NCBI GenBank assembly: GCA_031290815.1 | Contig: JAISLO010000247.1 | Location: 1 to 12,028, forward strand | Origin: Synergistaceae bacterium | GTDB taxonomy: Bacteria > Synergistota > Synergistia > Synergistales > Synergistaceae | DNA length: 12,028 nucleotides | Direction of reading: 5' to 3' | Shown: positions 1 to 6,513 of the stretch, one piece after another | How the letters are laid out: the number at the start of each line of letters is the position of its first letter | How positions within the stretch are numbered: the stretch's first letter is position 1 | The notes under the pieces: model-generated | Database searches by the model: none | What the model saw: the letters and a program-made list of their open reading frames with translations, nothing else | Told to the model about the DNA's origin: nothing | Position numbers and translations under genes: made by a program

Positions 1-227
1 CCGCCAGAATAAAGGTCGAAGCGTCGGACAGGGTTGGAATGTTCGCCGACGTCGGGCAGGCGATAAACCAGACCGACGGGTTAATAATCAACATAAGGGG
101 CAACGTGGTGAACGGGACCCGAACGCGATTCGTCATAGAGCTCCAGGTGTGGGACCTCGAACACCTGTATAGAATTTTCGCGAGGATCAACTCCATCAGG
201 GGCATGATGGAGATAACAAGAGGGTGA
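1..227 (+). CDS. RelA/SpoT-family (p)ppGpp synthetase/hydrolase, C-terminal ACT domain (5' end outside window)
   Basis: The open frame runs from base 3 to the TGA at 225-227, so only about 74 C-terminal residues are visible and the 5' end is cut by the window. It has the form of an ACT domain. It begins RIKVEASDRVGMFADVG, a typical beta-strand followed by a D-R-x-G-(M/L) turn and helix. A central strand around 'LIINIRG' follows, and it ends with 'INSIRGMMEITR', the usual close of RelA/SpoT proteins ('I..i.gV..v.R'). In full-length family members this regulatory domain follows hydrolase, synthetase and TGS domains, which make or break the alarmone (p)ppGpp in the cytoplasm. The gap to dtd is 9 bp; the relA-dtd order is common in bacteria and supports the call. 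Synthetase or hydrolase activity cannot be judged from this piece. Another ACT-domain protein is possible but less likely given the neighbour. Confidence 0.85.
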   Translation, partial: ARIKVEASDRVGMFADVGQAINQTDGLIINIRGNVVNGTRTRFVIELQVWDLEHLYRIFARINSIRGMMEITRG

Positions 228-236
228 GACGATAAA

Positions 237-683
237 ATGAGGCTCGTTCTGCAGCGCGTCAAGAGCGCGTCCGTGAGCGCAGGCGGAAGCGTCACAGGCT
301 CGGTCGGCGTTGGGCTCTGTATCCTGATAGGCGTGACTCACACTGACACGGAGCGCGACGTCACGGCGCTCGCTCAAAAGACCGTAAACCTGCGCATATT
401 CGACGATGAATGCGGCAAGATGAACAAGTCGCTGCTCGAAATCGGCGGAGGCGTGCTCGCCGTCTCTCAATTCACCCTCTACGCCGACTGCGCCAGGGGC
501 CGGAGGCCATCCTACATAGGAGCGGCATCTCCGGAACACGCGAAGGACATGTATGAACTGTTCATAAGAGCGCTGGAGAAGATGAAAATTACCGTAGGCG
601 CGGGCATATTTGGGGCAAAGATGGTCGTCGATATTGCAAATGACGGCCCTGTTACGATAATACTCGACAGCGCGGATCTGTAG
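237..683 (+). CDS. dtd: D-aminoacyl-tRNA deacylase (Dtd)
   Basis: The 148-residue protein is close to the usual 145-150 for Dtd. It starts MRLVLQRVKSASVS, the standard family N-terminus. Both signature motifs are intact: SQFTL at residues 77-81 and NDGPVT (the cross-subunit Gly-cisPro motif) at 135-140. The enzyme is a cytoplasmic homodimer that hydrolyses D-amino acids, and glycine mischarged on tRNA-Ala, from tRNA, so it is a translation-fidelity factor. The ATG at 237 is preceded by a purine-rich stretch (GAGGGTGAG) that overlaps the stop of the relA-like gene, indicating translation as part of one operon. The product is soluble with no signal peptide. I see nothing unusual in it. Confidence 0.97.
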   Translation: MRLVLQRVKSASVSAGGSVTGSVGVGLCILIGVTHTDTERDVTALAQKTVNLRIFDDECGKMNKSLLEIGGGVLAVSQFTLYADCARGRRPSYIGAASPEHAKDMYELFIRALEKMKITVGAGIFGAKMVVDIANDGPVTIILDSADL

Positions 684-739
684 AGGAATGATGGTGTATC
701 AGACATCCGTCGATCTCTCTCATCCTGACGCACAGGAGG

Positions 740-740
740 T
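740..740 (+). promoter_or_regulatory. Ribosome binding site region of the MBL-fold hydrolase
   Basis: AGGAGGT lies at about 735-741, five bases before the ATG at 747. It is a near-perfect Shine-Dalgarno sequence and fixes the start of the downstream gene. The rest of the 63-bp gap (684-746) shows no convincing terminator or promoter. Confidence 0.7.
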
Positions 741-746
741 AATCTC

Positions 747-1376
747 ATGGAATTGAAACGTTTTCCGCTGGGACCGCTTTGGACGAACTGCTATGTGGTT
801 TCCGGCAGATCGGGCGACGCGGTGGTCGCGGACCCCGGCGGTCCAACCGACGAGGTGAAGGCATATTTAAGGGAAAAGGGATTGAAGCTGCGAATGGTCC
901 TGCTGACGCACGGGCATGGAGATCATATATTCGGCGTGGGCGAGATCCGCGATCTGGCCTCCGATGGAGTCGCGATTCACGATGAGGACGCCGGCTGCCT
1001 CACCAGCGCCGATATAAACCTCTCTGGCGACATGGGCAGGCCGGTGGCCTTTGGCTCCGCAAACCGCCTGCTCGAGGATGGCGATCTCATATCCCTGGGC
1101 AGCCTCAATATAAGGGTCATACACACCCCAGGGCATACGCGGGGCGGGTGCTGCTTTTACGTGACCGAGGGGAGCGAGGCGCTGCTTCTCTCCGGCGACA
1201 CGCTGTTTGCCCGCAGCATCGGCAGGTCCGACCTTCCTGGAGGGGACGAGGGCGTCCTGATAGAATCTCTGCGCAAGCTCTCAGGTTTTGCCGACTATCT
1301 CGCCGTTTTCCCCGGACACGGTCCTTGGACCACCATAGGCGACGAGAAGCGGCTCAATCCGTTTTGGCCGTTATGA
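747..1376 (+). CDS. MBL-fold metallo-hydrolase, glyoxalase II-like (YcbL type)
   Basis: The 209-residue protein has a metallo-beta-lactamase fold with a complete set of metal ligands. THGHGDH at 54-60 supplies H55, H57, D59 and H60; H130 is in TPGHT, D151 in SGDTLF and H191 in PGHGP. The run 'SIGRSDLPGGD' (157-167) and the 'PGHGPWTTIGDEKRLNPF' ending are typical of the short YcbL-type branch, which lacks the C-terminal substrate-binding domain of classical GloB. Family members hydrolyse thioesters such as S-lactoylglutathione. The true substrate here is unknown, and a glutathione-free organism would use another thiol. It is cytoplasmic, with no signal peptide. An AGGAGGT ribosome binding site precedes the ATG. 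It lies between dtd and the LpxB-like gene in what looks like one transcription unit. Confidence 0.9.
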   Translation: MELKRFPLGPLWTNCYVVSGRSGDAVVADPGGPTDEVKAYLREKGLKLRMVLLTHGHGDHIFGVGEIRDLASDGVAIHDEDAGCLTSADINLSGDMGRPVAFGSANRLLEDGDLISLGSLNIRVIHTPGHTRGGCCFYVTEGSEALLLSGDTLFARSIGRSDLPGGDEGVLIESLRKLSGFADYLAVFPGHGPWTTIGDEKRLNPFWPL

Positions 1377-1404
1377 CGCTCTCCGCGGCAGCCTGGGATA
1401 AGAC

Positions 1405-2625
1405 GTGGCGGCGAAGAAAAACGTATCGCTGGATCTATTCATAACTGCGAACTCGCCCGGTGAGATAGCCGGGCGGGTGGTGCCGGTCGTGCGGGAGATA
1501 AGGCCGAGGATATGGAACTGCAGGATCACCCTCGTGATATTGCCATGCCAGTACGCGAGCGGAGAAGAGATGTCCCTCGGCGCAAGCTCGGGCGTTGACC
1601 GGTGCGTTCGCATAGGGAAGATCGGGGAGCTGCTCTCGGAGGACTCAAGAGAGGGAAGGGCTAAACGGCTTCTTTTGCACATGGGCGGGGATATCTTCTT
1701 CTCCGTCTATCTCTCGCTGAGGCTGTCCTCCCCTCTGTGGGCCTACGCCTCCAGGCCGAGATGGAGAAGGTTCGTGGACCTGTTCTTGCTGCCGGATGAG
1801 GATTCGGAACGCAGGTTTGCGCTTGCGAACATCGCCCCGGAGAAGTATGAGCGTGTCGGACAGATCGCGGCAGACAGCGCAGTCCTGAAGGAGAGCGAGG
1901 CGGAGACGAGGGAATTCCTGTGCCTGGCACCCGATGAACCTGTGATAACGTTTTTGACCGGAAGCAGGCCGATCGAGTACACCTACGGAACGCCTTTCTT
2001 CGTGCGCGCGGCATCAAAGATAACAGAAAGGTTCCGAGACCACAGGGTCTTTTTTCCGATCGCGTCGACCGTCGTCGAAGATTTGCTGCGAGACACCCTC
2101 GTCTCTCAGGGCATCCGTTTCAAGGGCGAGAGCAGGGTTCATGCGATCGATATCGGCGACGGGCGGTGGGCGGCTGTTGTCCGCGACAGAACGCTGGAGG
2201 TCCTGAACTGCTCAAAGCTGGCGATCGCCGTCCCTGGCACGAACAACCTTCAAGCGGCGGCCCTCTACGTTCCATTCGTGATGGTTTTGCCGCTCGAAAG
2301 ATCCGACGAATACCCCGTCGACGGCCTGCCCGGACTGCTTCCGCTATGGTTTCCTGGGTTCAGGGCGTTGAAGAAACGCTATATAGCAAGGCTCAACGAG
2401 AGAACAAAATTTGTCAGCCTGCCGAACAAGATGGCTGGGAGGATGATAGCGCCGGAGGTGAGGGGGTCGATCGGTCCGGACGACGTCGCGGACAAGGCGA
2501 TGGAACTGCTCGAATCTCCAGAGAAATTGCAGGAAATTTCGAGGTGCTTCTGGGATCTGACTCACGAACGCGGGGCGTCCGTCAAGTTGGCCGAGAGAAT
2601 CGCGCTCTGGGCTAAGGAAGATTAA
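1405..2625 (+). CDS. Divergent LpxB-like glycosyltransferase (lipid-A-disaccharide synthase related)
   Basis: The 406-residue protein has family-19 (LpxB-like) features. A 'FITANSPGEIAGRVVPV' opening (12-28) corresponds to the AGExSGD region of LpxB. Next come 'VGQIAADS' (151-158), a 'FLTGSRPIEY' strand-loop (183-192, equivalent to LPGSR..E), 'VPGTNNLQAAALYVPFVMV' (276-294, equivalent to SGTATLEAALLxxPMVV), and 'LPNKMAGRMIAPE' (339-351, equivalent to PNLIAGRxxxPE). LpxB joins UDP-diacylglucosamine to lipid X in lipid A synthesis at the inner membrane face. This protein departs from canonical LpxB at the GxSGD and GTAT motifs, so its substrate may differ. The start is GTG at 1405, because an in-frame stop lies at 1399-1401 and the conserved region begins soon after. 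The Shine-Dalgarno sequence is poor, so translation may be coupled to the upstream gene, which ends 28 bp earlier. Confidence 0.75.
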   Translation: MAAKKNVSLDLFITANSPGEIAGRVVPVVREIRPRIWNCRITLVILPCQYASGEEMSLGASSGVDRCVRIGKIGELLSEDSREGRAKRLLLHMGGDIFFSVYLSLRLSSPLWAYASRPRWRRFVDLFLLPDEDSERRFALANIAPEKYERVGQIAADSAVLKESEAETREFLCLAPDEPVITFLTGSRPIEYTYGTPFFVRAASKITERFRDHRVFFPIASTVVEDLLRDTLVSQGIRFKGESRVHAIDIGDGRWAAVVRDRTLEVLNCSKLAIAVPGTNNLQAAALYVPFVMVLPLERSDEYPVDGLPGLLPLWFPGFRALKKRYIARLNERTKFVSLPNKMAGRMIAPEVRGSIGPDDVADKAMELLESPEKLQEISRCFWDLTHERGASVKLAERIALWAKED

Positions 2626-2645
2626 AATTTTCGGAGGGGAAAACC

Positions 2646-3122
2646 TTGGACAGAACTGAGATAGAGGATCGCATAAGGCATGTTGCGAAGAACACCGACG
2701 CGCTCATTGTCAAGCTCGACACGCTTACCAGCAGGATCGATACGGCAAGAACGAACGAAAATAAAGAGCTCGTCGAGTATTATGAGAAGCAGTTTGCCGA
2801 AACGTCAGTGGAGTTCATGGACGGCGTGGAGACGATACTGGACGGTTGGTATGCTTTGAACGGCATTCCCCGGCCGCCAGCGGATCATGAGATCTTGGAC
2901 GGCGACACGCTAGACGTGATTCACAACACAGTGGTCGAGATAGTCCAGGGCCAGCCCGGAACGACCCTGCAACCACAGATCACGGCAAGAAATGTCGGAC
3001 CGGCGGGCGCAACAGGAGTCGTTCCATCCGCCGCGCTGATCGAGGAGCCGCTCGAACAGGGAGTGATTCCCCGAAGAACCAGCAAAAGAAACCGCGGCGG
3101 CAAGGTCGATCTCACGGGCTGA
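2646..3122 (+). CDS. Unrecognised 158-residue protein, coiled-coil-like N-terminus and basic tail
   Basis: I do not recognise the family. The start is TTG at 2646, with GGAGG at 2633-2637 eight bases upstream. Residues 1-62 are charged and helix-forming (EIEDRIRHVAKNTDAL..., ELVEYYEKQF), with heptad-like spacing typical of a short coiled coil. Residues 63-72 hold a 'DGWYALNGI' turn, and 75-105 are mixed. From about residue 106 the chain is Pro/Gly/Ala-rich and looks disordered, ending in a basic patch, 'RRTSKRNRGGK' (143-153). There is no signal peptide or membrane segment. It follows the LpxB-like gene by 20 bp and probably ends that transcription unit, since the hairpin at 3168-3218 lies just beyond. 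It is adjacent to the cas operon but separated by a 187-bp promoter-bearing gap, so I infer it is not a CRISPR gene. Codon use looks like that of its neighbours. Confidence 0.7.
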   Translation: MDRTEIEDRIRHVAKNTDALIVKLDTLTSRIDTARTNENKELVEYYEKQFAETSVEFMDGVETILDGWYALNGIPRPPADHEILDGDTLDVIHNTVVEIVQGQPGTTLQPQITARNVGPAGATGVVPSAALIEEPLEQGVIPRRTSKRNRGGKVDLTG

Positions 3123-3167
3123 CCCAGGGGAACGTAATAAGAGTTCGGACACATTTCCATCCAGAGT

Positions 3168-3218
3168 ATGCGTGCGGTCATACCGATTTGTTTTCAGCAT
3201 GCGGTTGACAGCACGCAT
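3168..3218 (+). repeat. Long imperfect inverted repeat (hairpin) upstream of cas3
   Basis: ATGCGTGC at 3168-3175 is the exact reverse complement of GCACGCAT at 3211-3218. After one mismatch (3176/3210), GTCA (3177-3180) pairs with TGAC (3206-3209). After a one-base bulge (3181), ACCG (3182-3185) pairs with CGGT (3202-3205). That makes 16 paired positions around a 16-nt loop. No T-run follows, so it is not a standard intrinsic terminator. The right arm contains a perfect TTGACA (3205-3210). It could be a factor-assisted terminator for the upstream unit or an operator for cas transcription; the sequence alone does not decide. Confidence 0.6.
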
Positions 3219-3266
3219 CGCGGCACATAGGAACAGTCGATAAAGTTCTCCAACTTCAACCACTGA

Positions 3267-3296
3267 TTGCAAATCAATGTCAACCACATATAGAAT
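3267..3296 (+). promoter_or_regulatory. Candidate cas operon promoter
   Basis: TTGCAA (3267-3272, 4 of 6 to TTGACA) is followed after 18 bp by TAGAAT (3291-3296, 5 of 6 to TATAAT); TATAGA at 3289-3294 is an overlapping alternative. Transcription would begin near 3303, only a few bases before the ATG at 3310, giving a very short or absent leader. That fits the lack of any Shine-Dalgarno sequence there. A second option is the TTGACA at 3205-3210 with a poor -10 (TAGGAA at 3228-3233). GAA at 3293-3295, inside the -10, reads as TTC on the minus strand, the canonical type I-C PAM. Confidence 0.4.
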
Positions 3297-3309
3297 CGAG
3301 CGTGTCAGT

Positions 3310-5802
3310 ATGGATAAGTTCATTGCGCATATCAGAAAAGAGGACCGACACGAACAGACTCTGGAGGAACACCTCTCAGGGGTTGCATCCCGGTGCGGAA
3401 AAAACGCGGAAAAATTTGGTCTGGCCCAACTAGGCGAGCTCCTCGGTCTGCTGCACGACATGGGCAAGTACAGCGAGGCCTTCCAGAAATACATCAGGCT
3501 GCCCGATGGCTTGCTCGATCAGGATGCCGACGATCCAACAAGCCGATCCGGCGACAAAGAAGCGCTCAGGGGAAAGATAGATCACTCGACGGCTGGCGCA
3601 CAGTTAGCCTGGCGCTTCGTTGACCCAAAAGAAAAAGAATTTGTAAAATCCCTGGCGGCGCAGATCGTGTCGCTGTCCGTCGCCTCCCATCACTCCGGGC
3701 TGGTTGACTGCGTCGATCCCCATGGCGAAGACATATTTATCAGGAGGATGAGCAAACCGGATGCGCTGACTCATCTCTCCGAGGTGCTGACGAAGGTCCC
3801 TCCGGAGATCTCTCGGAGGGCGGACGATCTTCTGAAGGTCGTTCTGACCCCAGATTATCTGAGAGACGTCGTGAAATTGATGCTGCAATCGGAATCGACA
3901 GTCAGCGGAGGCAAGAACAGGTTCAAATTCAAGGCCGGAATTCTGCTGCGGATGCTGTTCAGTTGCCTGATAGACGCCGACAGGTCGGATACCATCGATT
4001 TCGAGAAGCATGGCGCAGCGTCCATGAGGCAGGAAGGTAAATATATTGGCTGGTCGTCGCTTCTTGCCCGGCTCGAGGAGCATATGAGCGGTTTCAGCGG
4101 CGAGGGAGATGTCAACGCGAGGCGCACTTGGATATCTGACTGTTGCAGGGCCGCAGCCGAGCGGGATAAAGGGATATTCACACTGACGGTCCCAACCGGA
4201 GGCGGCAAGACTCTGGCAAGCCTCCGCTTCGCGCTGCGGCACGCCGAAAAGTTCGGGTTCGACCGAATTTTCTACATCATTCCGTACACGTCCATAATAG
4301 ACCAGAACGCGCGGGTTGCCAGGGAGATCCTGGAGAGGACGGGTGACGAGGCTGGAAGAGTTGTGCTGGAGTGCCACTCTAACCTGTCATCGGAAAACGA
4401 TACCTGGCGCGGCAAACTGCTCTCGGAAAACTGGGACGCGCCGGTGGTGTTCACCACCAACGTCCAATTCCTAGAGGCGATGTTCGCGGGAGGCACTCGC
4501 AGCGTCAGGCGGGCTCATCAGCTCGCAAGATCGATAATAATCTTCGACGAGATTCAGACGATGCCGGTAAGGGTCGTCCATATGTTTTGCAACGCGGTGA
4601 ACTTCCTGGCGGAGAGATGCGGATCGAGCGTCGTTCTATGTACTGCGACGCAGCCGCTGTTAAACGGCGTGGATAAAAAACTCGGAGCGCTGAACTACTC
4701 CGTAGAAAATGAAATCATCCCTGACGTTGCAGGCACTTTCGACGCCTTCATCAGGACAAAGGTAATCTATAAGCGTAAACCCGGCAAATATTCCAACGAT
4801 GAAATCGGGGAATTGGCTCTGAGCGAGAGAGAATCGGCCGGCACGACCCTCGTGGTCGTGAATACAACTAAAACGGCTGAAGCTGTGTACAAGTTTGTAA
4901 AAGAACGCTTTCCACGCACCGTCCACCTCAGCGCGAGGATGTGCCCGGCGCACAGGGCGGAAACGCTGGAGACCATTCGCAAATCCCTCGGTTCGAATCC
5001 TCAGTCCCCGTTGATATGCGTGGCTACGCAGGTTATCGAGGCTGGCGTAGATGTTGACTTTGGCTCGGTCATCCGCTGTCTTGCCGGATTGGATTCCGTG
5101 ATGCAGGCTGCCGGGAGAGCCAACAGGCATGGGCTCCGCAGTGTCGCGCGCGTGGTTCTGATTGAATCGGCCGAGGAGAACATTAGCTCGCTCGAAGATA
5201 TTCGAGAGGGAGCGGATGCGACCTTGAAGGTCCTCGATGATCTGAGGTTCGGAATATCCTTTGAGGACGGCCTGGTTATAACCCCTGAGATTATGGACTC
5301 GTACTTTGACCAGTACTTTTATAAGCGCGCGAAATTCATGGCCTATCCTGTGAAATTCCACAGGGACGACACCATGTTGAACATGCTGTCATCAAATATT
5401 AAAGCAATGTACAGCAACGAGAGAGAAAAGGGTGGGCGCCCCAGTTCAGTTCCGTTCGTGCAGTCATTTGCAACTGCGGCAGATCTGTTCAGGGCAATCG
5501 AACTTCCAGGCAGGAGCGTCATCGTGCCTTACAAAGAGGGGGAGGATATCATAGCAGAGCTCTGCGGAGAGTTTCAGTTTTCCAAAAACTTTCAACTTCT
5601 CAGAAGGGCGCAGAAATACTCGGTAAACGTCTATCCGAGTCACTTTAAATCCCTATGCGAATCCGGCGCGGTATACGAGATAAGCGCGTCATCTGACGGC
5701 GAATCCCTGGGGCTCTGGGCGCTGAGAGAAGAGTATTACAGCTCGGAATTTGGGCTGAGCGATGAGCGGACGCAGACGGATCCGTTAGGAGATATTTTTT
5801 AG
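3310..5802 (+). CDS. cas3: CRISPR-associated nuclease-helicase Cas3 (type I-C, HD + SF2 helicase)
   Basis: From ATG 3310 the protein has 830 residues. An in-frame ATG at 3277 would add 11, but I prefer 3310 because it gives MDKFIAHIRKED...QTLEEHL, the usual I-C Cas3 beginning. Neither start has a good ribosome binding site. Residues below are numbered from 3277. The HD nuclease comes first: H32, HD at 60-61 in LLHDMGK, H103 in DHST, HH at 138-139 and the LIDADRSD segment at 231-238. The SF2 helicase follows: Walker A PTGGGKT (306-312), DEIQ box (424-427), TAT (456-458), motif V around VIEAGVDVDF (586-595) and motif VI QAAGRANRHG (610-619). Cas3 is recruited by Cascade once an R-loop forms, then nicks and unwinds the displaced strand 3'-5'. 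All motifs look intact. Its stop codon TAG is the start of the cas5c Shine-Dalgarno sequence. Confidence 0.96.
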   Translation: MDKFIAHIRKEDRHEQTLEEHLSGVASRCGKNAEKFGLAQLGELLGLLHDMGKYSEAFQKYIRLPDGLLDQDADDPTSRSGDKEALRGKIDHSTAGAQLAWRFVDPKEKEFVKSLAAQIVSLSVASHHSGLVDCVDPHGEDIFIRRMSKPDALTHLSEVLTKVPPEISRRADDLLKVVLTPDYLRDVVKLMLQSESTVSGGKNRFKFKAGILLRMLFSCLIDADRSDTIDFEKHGAASMRQEGKYIGWSSLLARLEEHMSGFSGEGDVNARRTWISDCCRAAAERDKGIFTLTVPTGGGKTLASLRFALRHAEKFGFDRIFYIIPYTSIIDQNARVAREILERTGDEAGRVVLECHSNLSSENDTWRGKLLSENWDAPVVFTTNVQFLEAMFAGGTRSVRRAHQLARSIIIFDEIQTMPVRVVHMFCNAVNFLAERCGSSVVLCTATQPLLNGVDKKLGALNYSVENEIIPDVAGTFDAFIRTKVIYKRKPGKYSNDEIGELALSERESAGTTLVVVNTTKTAEAVYKFVKERFPRTVHLSARMCPAHRAETLETIRKSLGSNPQSPLICVATQVIEAGVDVDFGSVIRCLAGLDSVMQAAGRANRHGLRSVARVVLIESAEENISSLEDIREGADATLKVLDDLRFGISFEDGLVITPEIMDSYFDQYFYKRAKFMAYPVKFHRDDTMLNMLSSNIKAMYSNEREKGGRPSSVPFVQSFATAADLFRAIELPGRSVIVPYKEGEDIIAELCGEFQFSKNFQLLRRAQKYSVNVYPSHFKSLCESGAVYEISASSDGESLGLWALREEYYSSEFGLSDERTQTDPLGDIF

Positions 5803-5813
5803 GAGGCGTTTCA

Positions 5814-6512
5814 ATGAACAACAGCATTTCGTTCAGGTTGTGGGGCAGGTTCGCTCTGTTTACAGATCCCATTACCAAAATAGGAGGAGAGAAGTGCACT
5901 TATCACGTGCCCACCTACGAGGCGTTGAAGGGCATTGCCCGTTCGATATACTGGAAACCGACGTTTATCTGGCATATCGACAGGGTTCGAGTCATGAAGC
6001 CGGTGAGGACACAGGCAAAGGGGGTCAAGCCGCTCTGTTTTTCAGGAGGTAACGACCTGTCGCTGTATAACTATCTCTCCGACGTGGAGTATCAGGTGCA
6101 GGCTCACTTCGAGTGGAACACGCACACGCCAGAACTCGAGGGAGACCGCAGTGATGGGAAACACTATGAGATAGCGCGCAGGATGCTGGAGCGCGGAGGA
6201 CGAAGGGATATTTTCCTCGGCGTCAGGGAGTGCCAGGGATATGTGGAGCCGTGCCGCTTCGGAGAGGGCGGTGGCGAGTACGACTCATCGGACGAGATGC
6301 AATACGGGCTGATGTTTCACAGCTTCAGCTATCCCGAGGAATCAGGGGTTGACGAACTCGTCAGCAAGTTCTGGAACGCCAAGATGATGAATGGCGTCAT
6401 AGAATTTCCGCGTCCTGACAAGTGTTCCATAACCAAGTTCGTGCGAAAGATGAAGCCGGTCAAGTTCGTGCCAAAGATAAACTTCTCGGGGTTTGCGGAG
6501 GAGGGCTTATAG
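5814..6512 (+). CDS. cas5c: Cas5c (Cas5d), crRNA-processing endoribonuclease of type I-C
   Basis: The 232-residue protein starts MNNSISFRLWGRFALFTDP, the typical Cas5d opening with a RAMP strand. It keeps the catalytic triad reported for Bacillus halodurans Cas5d at the very same numbers: Y46 (SIYW), K116 and H117 (DGKHYEI). In type I-C there is no Cas6. Cas5c cuts each repeat at the 3' base of its hairpin, leaving an 11-nt 5' handle, and stays in Cascade to hold that handle. The repeat here fits: its stem ends at repeat base 21, leaving TGAGTTGAAAC (11 nt). AGGAGG at 5801-5806 precedes the ATG by 7 bases and overlaps the cas3 stop. Confidence in both function and start is high. Confidence 0.96.
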   Translation: MNNSISFRLWGRFALFTDPITKIGGEKCTYHVPTYEALKGIARSIYWKPTFIWHIDRVRVMKPVRTQAKGVKPLCFSGGNDLSLYNYLSDVEYQVQAHFEWNTHTPELEGDRSDGKHYEIARRMLERGGRRDIFLGVRECQGYVEPCRFGEGGGEYDSSDEMQYGLMFHSFSYPEESGVDELVSKFWNAKMMNGVIEFPRPDKCSITKFVRKMKPVKFVPKINFSGFAEEGL

Positions 6513-6513
6513 C

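Noticed and set aside
2166..2615. 149-codon ORF in another frame of the LpxB-like gene
   Set aside because: Low-complexity Arg/Gly-rich shadow; the overlapping frame carries the conserved glycosyltransferase motifs.
2628..2643. Small hairpin TTTTC/GAAAA enclosing the ribosome binding site of the 158-residue protein
   Set aside because: Only five mostly A-T pairs; too weak to claim as a thermosensor or attenuator.
3205..3233. TTGACA with TAGGAA as the main cas promoter
   Set aside because: The -10 is poor (3 of 6); kept only as a secondary option beside the 3267-3296 promoter.
3245..3262. Minus-strand GGTTGAAGTTGG as a stray CRISPR handle upstream of cas3
   Set aside because: Only GTTGAA is shared, with no adjacent stem-loop of the right shape.
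3604..4377. Long minus-strand ORFs inside cas3 (also 4660-5361) and inside dtd (81-539)
   Set aside because: These are antisense shadows of genes with clear motifs; I recognised no conserved features in the antisense proteins.
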